Translations under genes and position numbers: made by a program
Notes under the pieces: generated by a model
Databases searched by the model: none
What the model saw: the letters and a program-made list of their open reading frames with translations, nothing else
Told to the model about the DNA's origin: nothing
Shown here: positions 49,771 to 60,600 of the stretch, in pieces
Layout of the letters: each line of letters opens with the position of its first letter
Numbering within the stretch: the stretch's first letter is position 1
Assembly: GCF_039535475.1 (NCBI RefSeq)
Contig: NZ_BAAAXG010000026.1
Location: forward strand, 2,847,501-2,911,500
Source of the DNA: Streptomyces showdoensis
Lineage (GTDB): Bacteria; Actinomycetota; Actinomycetes; Streptomycetales; Streptomycetaceae
DNA length: 64,000 bases
Reading direction: 5' to 3'

Positions 49771-50700
49771 ATGACCGAGTGGGACATCAAGAAGCTCCAG
49801 ATCCTCCGCACCCTCCGCGACCGCGGCACCGTCACCGCGAGCGCGGAGGCGCTGCGGATGACCCCCTCGGCCGTCTCCCAGCAGCTCACCAACCTCTCCA
49901 AGCAACTCGGCGTGCAGCTCCTGGAGGCGCACGGCCGCCGGGTGCGGCTCACCGACGCCGCGCACCTGGTGCTGCGGCACGCCGAGGCGGTCTTCGCCCA
50001 GCTGGAGCGGGCCGAGGCCGAACTCGACGCCCATCTGCGGGGCGAGGCGGGGCGGGTGCGGGTCGCCGCCTTCTCCACCGCCGTGCCCGCCCTCGTCGTC
50101 CCCGCCGTCCAGGCCCTGCGCACCGCGCACCCCGGGCTCGACGTACGGATCCGGGAGGCCGAGGCGGCCGAGGCGTACGAGCTGCTCACCGCGGGCGAGG
50201 TCGACCTGGCCCTCTCGCTCGCCGCCCACGCGCCCACCGCCCGCGACCCCAAGTACAGCCGGGTCCCGCTGCCGGCCGACCCGCTCGACGTGGCCCTGCC
50301 CGCCGGGCACCCGCTCGCCGAGGCGCCCGGGCTGCGGCTCGCCGACCTCTCCGCCGAGCCCTGGATCTACGGCGGATCGGGTCCCTGGTCGGAGATCACC
50401 ACCGCCGCCTGCGAGGCCGCCGGCTTCGTCCCCGAGCAGGCGCACAGCGCGGCCGGCTGGACCGCGATCCTCGCCATGGTCGAGGCCGGTCTCGGCGTGG
50501 CCCTGGTCCCCCGGATGGCCGCCGCCGAGCGCCGCACCGGGGTCGTCATGCGGGTGCTCTCCGCCGACCAGCCGCGCCGCCACGTCGTCGCGGCGGTGCG
50601 CCGCGGGGCGGAGGAGGGGCCGGCCGTGGCCCGGGTCCTGGCGGCGCTGCGGCAGGCCGCCGCGCAGCGGGAGACCCGGGAAACCTTTCAGCAGAACTGA
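49771..50700 (+). CDS. LysR-family transcriptional regulator
   Basis: 309 residues. The N-terminal helix-turn-helix reads LQILRTLRDRGTVTASAEALRMTPSAVSQQLTNLSKQLGVQLLEAHGRRVRLTDAA, followed by a LysR substrate-binding domain (GRVRVAAFSTAVPALVVPAVQALRTAHPGLDVRIREAEA... VEAGLGVALVPRM). The start MTEWDIKKLQ at 49771 is preferred to one three codons upstream. It follows the second EamA gene by 10 nt. Its 3' end overlaps the regulatory palindrome of allantoicase. It is a candidate regulator of both neighbours. Confidence 0.92.
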   Translation: MTEWDIKKLQILRTLRDRGTVTASAEALRMTPSAVSQQLTNLSKQLGVQLLEAHGRRVRLTDAAHLVLRHAEAVFAQLERAEAELDAHLRGEAGRVRVAAFSTAVPALVVPAVQALRTAHPGLDVRIREAEAAEAYELLTAGEVDLALSLAAHAPTARDPKYSRVPLPADPLDVALPAGHPLAEAPGLRLADLSAEPWIYGGSGPWSEITTAACEAAGFVPEQAHSAAGWTAILAMVEAGLGVALVPRMAAAERRTGVVMRVLSADQPRRHVVAAVRRGAEEGPAVARVLAALRQAAAQRETRETFQQN

Positions 50701-50729
50701 ACGGCGACGTCGGAAACATTCGATGGACC
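50687..50729 (+). promoter_or_regulatory. Palindrome and promoter element upstream of alc (same as before the second EamA gene)
   Basis: TTCAG-N5-CTGAA (50687-50701) overlaps the last codons of the LysR gene. TTCGATGGACC follows at 50719-50729, 17 nt further on, and the alc ATG comes after 31 more bases. Element order and both distances equal those at 48724-48766. Confidence 0.65.
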
Positions 50730-50760
50730 CGGGCAAGGCCCCGGCGGCACAGTCGAACGC

Positions 50761-51897
50761 ATGAGCCTCGACCACGCCACCGCCCAGGACCCGCACGCCA
50801 ACGACGCCGCCCCCTACGCGGGCGGCGACCCCTACGCCGACTACCGGACCGGAGACTTCCCGTACACCGAGCTGGTCGACCTCGCCGACCGCCGGCTCGG
50901 CGCCGGCGTGGTCGCGGCCAACGACGAGTTCTTCGCCGAGCGGGAGAACCTGCTCGTCCGCGAGCGGGCCGTCTTCGACCCCGAGCACTTCGGCCACAAG
51001 GGCAAGATCATGGACGGCTGGGAGACCCGCCGCCGCCGCGGCGCCGACGCCGAGCACCCCTTCCCGGCCCCCGAGGACCACGACTGGGCGATCGTCCGCC
51101 TCGGCGCCCCCGGCGTCATCCGCGGCATCGTCGTCGACACCGCCCACTTCCGCGGCAACTACCCGCAGCGGGTGAGCGTCCAGGCCGCCGCCGTCGAGGG
51201 CACGCCCGGCCCCGAGGAGCTCCTGGACGCGACCTGGGAGGAGCTCGTCCCGCCCACCCCGGTCCGCGGCCACGCCGCCAACGGCTTCACCGTCACCGCC
51301 GAGCGCCGCTACACCCACCTGCGGCTCCGCCAGCACCCCGACGGCGGCATCGCCCGCCTGCGGGTCCACGGCGAGGTCGTCCCCGACCCCGAGTGGCTGG
51401 ACGCCCTCGGCACCCTCGACCTGGCCTCCGTGCTCAACGGCGGCGTGTACGAGGACGCCTCCGACCGCTTCTACTCCTCGCCGACCCAGATCATCCTGCC
51501 CGGCACCTCCCGCAAGATGGACGACGGCTGGGAGAACCGCCGCCGCCGGGTCCGCGGCACCAACGACTGGGTGCGCTTCCGGCTCGCCGCCCAGGGCGCC
51601 GTACGGGCGGTCGAGATCGACACCGCCTACCTCAAGGGCAATTCGGCCGGCTGGATCGCCCTCCAGGGCTGCAACGGCGACCCCTCGGGAGCCGGCGAGT
51701 GGTTCGAGATCATCCCCCGCACCCGCCTCCAGCCCGACACCCTGCACCGCTTCACGCTCCCCGCCCGGGCCGTCGTCACCCACGTCCGGCTCGACGCCTT
51801 CCCCGACGGCGGCGTCGCCCGGATGCGGCTGCACGGCAGCCTCACGGACCGGGGCGCCTCGGAACTCCGGGCCCGCTACGCGCGGCTGACCGGCTGA
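50761..51897 (+). CDS. alc: Allantoicase
   Basis: 378 residues with the two tandem allantoicase (jelly-roll) repeats: first GKIMDGWETRRRRG...WAIVRLGAPGVIRGIVVDTAHFRGNYPQRVSVQA, second RKMDDGWENRRRRV...WVRFRLAAQGAVRAVEIDTAYLKGNSAGWIALQGC. The enzyme splits allantoate to ureidoglycolate and urea in purine catabolism. No allantoinase or other ureide gene is adjacent, which is unusual; the neighbours are EamA and LysR genes with a shared promoter element. No clear ribosome site precedes the ATG. Confidence 0.95.
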   Translation: MSLDHATAQDPHANDAAPYAGGDPYADYRTGDFPYTELVDLADRRLGAGVVAANDEFFAERENLLVRERAVFDPEHFGHKGKIMDGWETRRRRGADAEHPFPAPEDHDWAIVRLGAPGVIRGIVVDTAHFRGNYPQRVSVQAAAVEGTPGPEELLDATWEELVPPTPVRGHAANGFTVTAERRYTHLRLRQHPDGGIARLRVHGEVVPDPEWLDALGTLDLASVLNGGVYEDASDRFYSSPTQIILPGTSRKMDDGWENRRRRVRGTNDWVRFRLAAQGAVRAVEIDTAYLKGNSAGWIALQGCNGDPSGAGEWFEIIPRTRLQPDTLHRFTLPARAVVTHVRLDAFPDGGVARMRLHGSLTDRGASELRARYARLTG

Positions 51898-51944
51898 CGG
51901 GCCACCTGGCAGGTCCACGGCAAACGATCATTAGGCTCTCGGGC

Positions 51945-53654
51945 ATGAGACTTCTCCAGAGAGCGATGGCCGCGCTCGCGCTGCTGGTCACCGCGGTCCT
52001 CACGACCGCGGGACCGGCCGCCGCCGACCTCGTCGACCCGGCCACGGCACCGCCGACGCGCGTCATCTCCTACAACGTCTGCGGGGCCTCCCCCACCTGC
52101 CGCAGCGCACTGGACCTGCCCACCTGGACCGCCAAGGTCAAGGCGCAGACCCTCGCCTGGGACGCCGACGCCCTGATGCTCCAGGAGCTGTGCTTCACCC
52201 AGTGGACGGCGGTGCGCGACGCACTGGCCGACGCCGGCTACACCGCCGTCTGGGGCTTCGCCACGAAGACCCCCAACTGCGGCGCCTGGGGCGGCACCGA
52301 CAACGGCTTCGGCCTCGGCGTCTTCGCCAAGGCCGGCGCGGTCGACCGCTACACCGCCAACCTGACCACCCCCGGCACCGAGCCCCGCCCGGTCCTCTGC
52401 GCCCGCGGCCCGGTCGACGGCCGGCCCACCCTCGTCTGCAACGTCCACCTGGACCAGAAGATCACCCCCGACAACGGCTCCGCCGAGGCCCTCGCCCACG
52501 CGGAGACCTGGGCGGCCGGACTCCCGGTGATCTTCGGCGGCGACTTCAACGCCGGTACGGAGCAGACCTACGACCCGATGCTCGACCCGGTCCGCAACGG
52601 CCTGCCCGGCACCGGCCCGCTCATCGAGGCCGACGAGAACGACGTCGACCACTTCACCCCGGCCTGCGCGGCGGCCCACGCCACCACCTGCCACTCCGGC
52701 GAGCCCACCGTCGCCTCCGGCAAGAAGTTCGACCACGTCTTCCTGACCGCCCGCGACTTCCGCACCGTCCGCGCCGACGCCCTCGAACCCGAACCCGAGG
52801 GCACCACCGCGCTCTCCGACCACAAGCTGCTGCGCGCCGCCGCGTACCCGACGTACCGGCCCGGCGACCTCACCGGCGACGGCCGGCCCGACCTCCTCGC
52901 GGTCAAGGACGACGGCGCCCTGCGCCTCTACCCCGGCACCGGCACCGGAGCCGTCTCCGGCATGCGCCAGATCGGCACCGGCTGGGCCGGCGCCGCCGTC
53001 AGCCACCGCGGCGACTGGACCGGCGACGCCCGCGAGGACGTCCTCGCCCGCATCGGCGACGAGCTGTGGGTCTACCCGAACACCGTCAACGGAGAGCTCG
53101 GCGCCCGGATCGCCATGGGCGGCCGCCCCACCGGCTGGTCGAACGGCGGCGTCCTCCCGCTGGCCGCGGGCGACGTGGACGGCGACGGCCTGCCCGACGT
53201 GCTCGCCCGCAGCACCACCGGCCTCTGGCTGCACCGCGGCGGCCCGGCCGTCGACGGCAAGCCCACCTTCGCCCCCCGGGCCGCCGTCAAGGTCGGCGGC
53301 GCCGAATGGGCCGGCTACGACGTGATCCTGCCCGGCGACGTCACCGGCGACGGCAAGGCGGACGTCTGGGGCCGCGACCGCGCCACCGGCGAGATCAAGC
53401 GGTACGTGAGCCAGGGCGCGGCCCCGCTCACCGCCGACCCGACGCCGCCGACCGGCGGCCCCTGGACCGTCGCCGACCGGCGCCTGGTCGTCTCGCCCGG
53501 CGACGTCACCGGCGACGGCCTGCCGGACCTGTGGACCACCCGCACCGCGGGCACGGCCGAGAACCTGGAGCTCCTGCCGGGCACCGCGACCGGCCTCGGC
53601 CTCCCGACGACGATCGGCACCGGCGGCTGGCAGTGGCTCACGCACCTGAGCTGA
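51945..53654 (+). CDS. Secreted endonuclease/exonuclease/phosphatase-family protein with FG-GAP repeats
   Basis: 569 residues. The signal peptide (MRLLQRAMAALALLVTAVLTTAGPAAA, cut near AAA|DL) is followed by an EEP catalytic domain: RVISYNVCGA, LMLQELC (catalytic Glu), GGDFNAG, and ALSDHKLL with the final His. The C-terminal about 270 residues contain five FG-GAP/VCBS calcium-binding units, with D-x-[TDN]-G-D-G-x-x-D motifs such as DLTGDGRPDLL, DVDGDGLPDVL and DVTGDGKADVW. Extracellular DNase or phosphodiesterase activity is likely. It is followed by a strong terminator and converges on pepN. Confidence 0.9.
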   Translation: MRLLQRAMAALALLVTAVLTTAGPAAADLVDPATAPPTRVISYNVCGASPTCRSALDLPTWTAKVKAQTLAWDADALMLQELCFTQWTAVRDALADAGYTAVWGFATKTPNCGAWGGTDNGFGLGVFAKAGAVDRYTANLTTPGTEPRPVLCARGPVDGRPTLVCNVHLDQKITPDNGSAEALAHAETWAAGLPVIFGGDFNAGTEQTYDPMLDPVRNGLPGTGPLIEADENDVDHFTPACAAAHATTCHSGEPTVASGKKFDHVFLTARDFRTVRADALEPEPEGTTALSDHKLLRAAAYPTYRPGDLTGDGRPDLLAVKDDGALRLYPGTGTGAVSGMRQIGTGWAGAAVSHRGDWTGDAREDVLARIGDELWVYPNTVNGELGARIAMGGRPTGWSNGGVLPLAAGDVDGDGLPDVLARSTTGLWLHRGGPAVDGKPTFAPRAAVKVGGAEWAGYDVILPGDVTGDGKADVWGRDRATGEIKRYVSQGAAPLTADPTPPTGGPWTVADRRLVVSPGDVTGDGLPDLWTTRTAGTAENLELLPGTATGLGLPTTIGTGGWQWLTHLS

Positions 53655-53669
53655 CCCGCCCGCCACGGC

Positions 53670-53705
53670 GAGGGGCCCCGGACCGTGACCGGTCCGGGGC
53701 CCCTC
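53670..53705. terminator. Bidirectional terminator between the secreted nuclease and pepN
   Basis: A 15-bp GC stem (GAGGGGCCCCGGACC with GGTCCGGGGCCCCTC) with a 6-nt loop sits in the 68-bp gap between convergent genes. TCTT follows on the rightward side. Confidence 0.88.
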
Positions 53706-53722
53706 TTCCGTCATCCGAGCCG

Positions 53723-56299
53723 TCAGGCGGCAGCGGCGTCCGCCGCCTGCGCCTTCAGCGCGCGCTCGACGCCCGCGCGGGACTCGGTCACCATACGGCG
53801 CAGCGCCGGGGCCGGGTCGTTCGCGGAGATCCAGGCGTCCGTGGCGTCCAGGGTGGCCTGCGAGACCTGGAGCGACGGGTAGAGGCCGACCACGATCTGC
53901 TGCACGATCTCGTGGCTGCGGGTCTCCGAGATGCCCTTGATCGAGGCGAAGTACTTCTCGGTGTACGGGGCGATCAGCTCACGCTGGTCGGCCTGCACGA
54001 AGCCGCCGATCACGGCCTCCTGCACCGCGTTCGCGAGGGTGTCGCCCTCGACGACCGCGGCCCACGCCTCGGCCTTCGCCGCCTCCGTCGGACGGGCCGC
54101 GCGGGCCGTCGCCGCGTGGCGCTCGCCCGCGGCGGTCCGGTCGCGCTCCAGCTCCGCCGCGATCTCCGGCTCGTCGAACCGGCCGGTCGCCGCGAGCCGC
54201 TGCACGAACGCCCAGCGCAGCTCGGTGTCGACGGCGAGGCCGTCGACCGTCACGTCACCGGAGAGCAGACCGGCGAGCACGTCGAGCTCGGCGTCCTCGC
54301 GGGCGGTGGCCGCGAAGGCCCGCGCCCAGGCCAGCTGGTGGTCGCTGCCGGGAGCCGCCGCGCGCAGCTGCTCCTGGGAGAAGGCGCCCCAGCGGGCCAG
54401 GCCCTCGGCGCGCCACTCCGGCGCCGCGTACAGGTCGAGGGCCGCCTTGACCTGGCCCTGCAGCGACTGGACCACGCCGATGTCGGTCTCCTTGGCGATG
54501 CCCGAGAGCACCAGCGCCAGGTAGTCGCGGGTGGCCAGCTCGCCGTCCCGGGTCATGTCCCAGGCCGAGGCCCAGCACAGCGCCCGCGGCAGGGACTCGG
54601 TGAAGTCGCCCAGGTGCGCGGTGACGTTCTTCAGGGACACCTCGTCGAGGCGGACCTTGGCGTACGACAGGTCGTCGTCGTTGAGCAGCACGACCGCCGG
54701 ACGGGTCTTGCCCGCGAGCTGCGGCACGGAGGTCAGCTCGGCCGCCTCGATGTCCAGCTCGACCCGCTCGGTGCGGACCAGCTTGCCGGCCGCGTCGAGG
54801 TCGTAGAAGCCGATCGCGATCCGGTGCGGGCGCAGGACGGCCTCGCCCTTGGCGCCGGCCGGCAGCGCCGGGGCGGTCTGGCGGACGGCGAAGGAGGTGA
54901 TGGAGCCGTTCTCGTCGGTCTCGATCTCGGGCCGCAGCACGTTGATGCCGGCGGTCTCCAGCCACGCCTTCGACCAGGCCTTCAGGTCACGCCCGGAGGT
55001 CTCCTCCAGGGCGCCCAGCAGGTCCGTCAGACGGGTGTTGCCGAAGGCGTGGGCCTTGAAGTAGGCCTGCACGCCCTTGAAGAACTCGTCCTGGCCGACG
55101 TAGGCGACGAGCTGCTTCAGGACGGAGGCGCCCTTGGCGTACGTGATCCCGTCGAAGTTGACGAGCACGTCCTCCAGGTCGTTGATCTCCGCCATGATCG
55201 GGTGCGTCGACGGCAGCTGGTCCTGGCGGTAGGCCCAGGTCTTCTCCGCGTTGGCGAAGGTGGTCCAGGCGTTGGGCCAGCGGGTGCCCTCGACGGAGGC
55301 CTGGCAGGCGACCGAGGTGTAGGTGGCGAACGACTCGTTCAGCCACAGGTCGTTCCACCACTCCATGGTGACGAGGTCGCCGAACCACATGTGGGCGAGC
55401 TCGTGCAGGATGGTCTCGGCGCGGCGCTCGTACGCGGCGTCCGTCACCTTCGAGCGGAAGACGTACTGGTCGCGGATGGTGACCGCGCCCGCGTTCTCCA
55501 TCGCGCCCGCGTTGAACTCCGGCACGAACAGCTGGTCGTACTTGGCGAACGGGTAGTCGTACGCGAACTTCTCCTGGAACCAGCCGAAGCCCTGGCGGGT
55601 CACGTCGAAGATGTGGTCCGCGTCGAGGAACTCCGCCAGCGACGGACGGCAGTAGATGCCCAGCGGCACGACCTGGCCGTCGGGGCCCTCGTACGTCGAG
55701 TGCACCGAGTGGTACGGGCCGACGATCAGCGCGGTGATGTACGTGGAGATGCGCGGGGTCGGCTCGAAGACCCACACGTCGTCCTTGGGCTCCGGCGTGG
55801 GGGAGTTGGAGATGACCGACCAGCCGGACGGGGCCTTCACGGTGAACTGGAAGGTCGCCTTGAGGTCGGGCTGCTCGAAGGAGGCGAAGACGCGGCGGGC
55901 GTCCGGCACCTCGAACTGCGTGTAGAGGTAGGCCTGGCCGTCGACCGGGTCGACGAACCGGTGCAGGCCCTCACCGGTGTTGGTGTACGCGCAGTCGGCG
56001 ACGACCTTCAGCTCGTTGCGACCCTGGACGAGGCGCGGGAGCGCGATCCGGGAGTCCCGGAAGACGGCGGCGACGTCGAGGGCGTGCCCGTTGAGCACGA
56101 CCTCGTGGACGGCGGGGGCGACGAGATCGATGAAGGTCTCGGCCCCGGCCTCGGCGGAATCGAAGCGGACGGTGGTGACGGACCGGTAGGTGCCGCCCTC
56201 CTGCGCACCGGTGAGGTCGAGGTCGACCTCGTACGCGTCCACGGACAGCAGCTTCGCCCGCTGCGCCGCCTCTTCACGGGTCAGGTTTGTGCCAGGCAC
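53723..56299 (-). CDS. pepN: Aminopeptidase N (M1 metallopeptidase)
   Basis: 858 residues from a GTG (MPGTNLTREEAAQRAKLL) with AGGAG 8 nt upstream. The size and N-terminus match the Streptomyces lividans PepN type; upstream in-frame codons lack a ribosome site. It shows the exopeptidase motif GAMEN (265-269), zinc ligands HELAH (299-303) and Glu322 in NESFA, and a long ERAP1-like C-terminal helical domain. It is a cytosolic broad-specificity aminopeptidase that recycles peptides. Confidence 0.96.
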   Translation of the reverse strand: MPGTNLTREEAAQRAKLLSVDAYEVDLDLTGAQEGGTYRSVTTVRFDSAEAGAETFIDLVAPAVHEVVLNGHALDVAAVFRDSRIALPRLVQGRNELKVVADCAYTNTGEGLHRFVDPVDGQAYLYTQFEVPDARRVFASFEQPDLKATFQFTVKAPSGWSVISNSPTPEPKDDVWVFEPTPRISTYITALIVGPYHSVHSTYEGPDGQVVPLGIYCRPSLAEFLDADHIFDVTRQGFGWFQEKFAYDYPFAKYDQLFVPEFNAGAMENAGAVTIRDQYVFRSKVTDAAYERRAETILHELAHMWFGDLVTMEWWNDLWLNESFATYTSVACQASVEGTRWPNAWTTFANAEKTWAYRQDQLPSTHPIMAEINDLEDVLVNFDGITYAKGASVLKQLVAYVGQDEFFKGVQAYFKAHAFGNTRLTDLLGALEETSGRDLKAWSKAWLETAGINVLRPEIETDENGSITSFAVRQTAPALPAGAKGEAVLRPHRIAIGFYDLDAAGKLVRTERVELDIEAAELTSVPQLAGKTRPAVVLLNDDDLSYAKVRLDEVSLKNVTAHLGDFTESLPRALCWASAWDMTRDGELATRDYLALVLSGIAKETDIGVVQSLQGQVKAALDLYAAPEWRAEGLARWGAFSQEQLRAAAPGSDHQLAWARAFAATAREDAELDVLAGLLSGDVTVDGLAVDTELRWAFVQRLAATGRFDEPEIAAELERDRTAAGERHAATARAARPTEAAKAEAWAAVVEGDTLANAVQEAVIGGFVQADQRELIAPYTEKYFASIKGISETRSHEIVQQIVVGLYPSLQVSQATLDATDAWISANDPAPALRRMVTESRAGVERALKAQAADAAAA

Positions 56300-56389
56300 C
56301 CGGTCAACTCCTCGGTTTCGTGACGTTTGGGCCATCCTTCCACGGGGTGTGTCGGCGACGCACGGCGCATTTCCCAGGGCGAACAAGCG

Positions 56390-56420
56390 AAGGGCGGCCA
56401 TCCCACGGATGGCCGCCCTT
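56390..56420 (-). terminator. Terminator of asd
   Basis: A perfect 14-bp stem (AAGGGCGGCCATCC with GGATGGCCGCCCTT) and a 3-nt loop, 33 nt downstream of the asd stop on the minus strand. Confidence 0.82.
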
Positions 56421-56453
56421 AGATGCCGTTCGTACCGGTTTCGGCCGGGAGCA

Positions 56454-57656
<1,203 letters not shown>

Positions 57657-57663
57657 TCAGGCG

Positions 57664-60600
57664 TTACGGGACGACGTTCCCGATCACGACGCTGCCGGTG
57701 CCGGCGGCGGTGCCGCGGGCGTTGAGCAGCTGGACCTCGCCGAAGAACCGGCGGCCCTCGGGGGCCGCGGCGTTCACGACGACCTCGGCGGCGACCTGGG
57801 CGGAGGCGCCGTTGGCCAGCTTGACCTGCTTCGACTCGTCGACCTTCACGGAGCCGAGCGCGGACGAGTAGTACACGTCCTTGTAGTCGTAGCTGGTGCC
57901 GCCGGCGGCCTGCACCGAGTAGCCGTCGATGATGACGGTGTAGGTGCCCGGGGCGGGCTTGACCAGGCTGACGGACTCCTCGGAGTCGCCGTCGGCGGAC
58001 TGGCCGACCTGGGTGTCGCCCAGCTTGACCGTGAGGTCGAGGTCGGCCGACAGGTCGGAGGTGTTGCCGATGGCGATGTCGAGGCGCTCGACGCCCTCAC
58101 CGATGGTGACGGTCTTGATCTGCTGCTCGTGGTGCTGGATGGTCGCCTTCTCGGACTTCTGCGAGCCGAGCGAGCCGCCCTTCAGGCGTCCGTCCAGGGC
58201 CGCGAACTCGTTGGAGACGTTCCACTGCACGGCGGCCGGGGTGCCGATCTTCGCCTCGGGGACCGTCTGGACGGCCGGGTCGAAGGTGGCGCCGAGCACC
58301 GACACGTTCAGCTTGAACGGGTTGTCCAGGTCCGGCGAGGTGCGGCGGGACTCGACGATGATCTCCCACACGCCCGGGATCGGGTTGGCGTAGGAGCGCA
58401 GGTCCGGACGGCAGGTGTTCGCCGGGTTGTAGTGCGGGTAGCACTGGTTCGTCGCGTTGTCCTCGAGGGCCACGCCGTACGGGTGCTGGGTGATGAACCG
58501 GGTCTGGCTCTTCTCCTTCAGCCCGCTCAGGGAGACCTCGAGGGTCTTGGCGCCCTTCGGCACGGTGACGAAGTACGACTTGCTGCTGTTGCGCTGCGTC
58601 GTGCTGGTGGCGGAGAAGCCGTAGCCCGGGCCGACCAGGTCGTTGGAGACGACCGAGGTGGCGAGGATCTGCTTGTCGACGCCCTCGGTGCGCTCGTCGT
58701 CGGCCTCCAGGATGACGCTGTGCACGCCGGAGGTGGTCGGACGGGCCTGGAGCTTGACGGTGACCGGCTTGTTCAGCGGCAGGTAGACCTCGTCGTCGCC
58801 GAGGATGCGGAAGGTGCCGTCGTTGTACTTCAGGTCCAGCTCGTGCTCGATCGGCCGGTCCGGGCCGTTCGTGCGCGTGATGGTGACGTCGTAGACCTTC
58901 TTCTGGCCGACCTTGAGGCCGCCCTGGCGGTCGTACACGCCGGTGCCGGTGTGCGGGGCCGGGAAGATCGCGGTGTCGACCGGGGCCTCGACCTTGTAGT
59001 CGTGGGCGGTCGCGCCGTCCTTGATCGACTCCCAGGCGTCCTCGATGTCGATGAGGCCGGCGCCCTGCTCGTGGGCCGCGACACCCGGGATCCGCTTGGC
59101 GGTCGAGGTGAGCGCGGTGCGCAGGGTGAGCGGGGAGAGCGCGATGCGCTTCTGCTTGGCCGCGGAGATCAGCAGCGCGCTCGCGCCCGCCGCCTGCGGC
59201 GAGGACATCGAGGTGCCGTTGAGCATGCCGTAGCCGGCGGGCAGCGCGTAACCGGCCTCGGCCACGCCCGCACCGGGCTGCCAGGTCGGGATGGTGTTCA
59301 CGGCCGAGCCGGGGGCGGTGATGGTCGGGGTGAAGCCGCCGTCCTCACGCGGGCCGCGCGAGGAGAAGGGGAACATGGCGTACTTCTTCTCGACGGCGGA
59401 GCCGTAGTTGGCCGCCCAGGTGGACTGGGAGACGGCCGCGCCGACCGACAGGACCTTGTCGGCCAGGCCGGGGTCGCCGATCGTGTTGATGCCGGGGCCC
59501 TCGTTGCCGGCCGAGATGACCAGCTGCACGCCGTACGTGTCGATGAGACGCGTGTAGAGGCGGGCGCGCACGTTGTCGCCGTCGTTCTGCAGCGGCAGGC
59601 CGCCGATCGACATGTTGACGATGTCGACGCCGCGGTTGGCGACGAGGTCGATCATGCCCTCGGTCAGCGCGGTGTTGGTGCAGCCGCCGGTCCAGGTGCA
59701 GGCGCGGGCGGAGACGATCTTCGCGCCGGGGGCGGCGCCGTTCATCCTGCCGCCGAACAGGCCGTTGGCGGCCGTGATGCCGGCGACGTGGGTGCCGTGC
59801 GAGGACTCGACGAGACCGACGTTCACGAAGTCGGCCTTCTTGCCGACCCACGTGCCGCCCAGCGGGTCCATCGGCACGTCCTTGCGGATCTGCACGACGA
59901 ACGGGGTCTTCTCGACGACCTCGGTGGCCGGGTTGTCCGTGCCGAAGTAGCCGATCTGGTTGCCGTCCTTGTACGGCTTCATCGGCTCGTTGTTGGTGAA
60001 GTCACCGTCCTGGTCGGTGTCCACGCGCACGGTGCCGGCGACCGGGTCGTACAGCAGACCGAAGCGGTCGGTGGTGTCGCCGTCCCGGTTGATGTCGCCC
60101 GCCGGGTCGCCGCCCGCGGTGACCGACTCGCTGAACCGGCTCCACTGGTACGAGCCCTCGGGGGCCTTCCAGCTCTGGCCGCCGGCGGTGAACGCGGTGC
60201 CCGTGACCGGGGTGATCTGGGCGCGCCAGGTGCCGTCGCTCTCGGTGAGCGGGTCGGTGGCGGTGACCCAGTCGACGATCTTGCGCTCGCCGGTGGTGGT
60301 CTTCTGCAGGGCCGGGTGGCCGAGGTCGACACCGGAGTCGAGGATGCCGATGGTCACGCCGCGGCCGTCGGCCTTGGGGTGCTCCTTGACGAAGTCCACC
60401 GCACCGGTCTCGTAGGACGGGTTGTACGGGTTCTTCGCCGGGGTGCTCTTGCCCGGGGCCGGGTAGGTCCTGGTGACGGTGGTGCCGTCGACCGCGCCCG
60501 TGGTGCCGGCGTCCGGGGTCGGGTCGTCCTGCTTGATCTCGGCCTGGAGGTCCACCGACTGCACGGAGGACAGCTTGGTGGCGGCCTTGATGGCGGCGTC

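Noticed and set aside
52190..56323. A 1377-codon rightward open frame
   Set aside because: It runs antisense over pepN and out of frame through the secreted nuclease gene; the product is Arg/His/Gly-rich low complexity, a typical high-GC shadow. Similar long shadows over 16-20 kb, 39-44 kb and 57-61 kb were dropped for the same reason.
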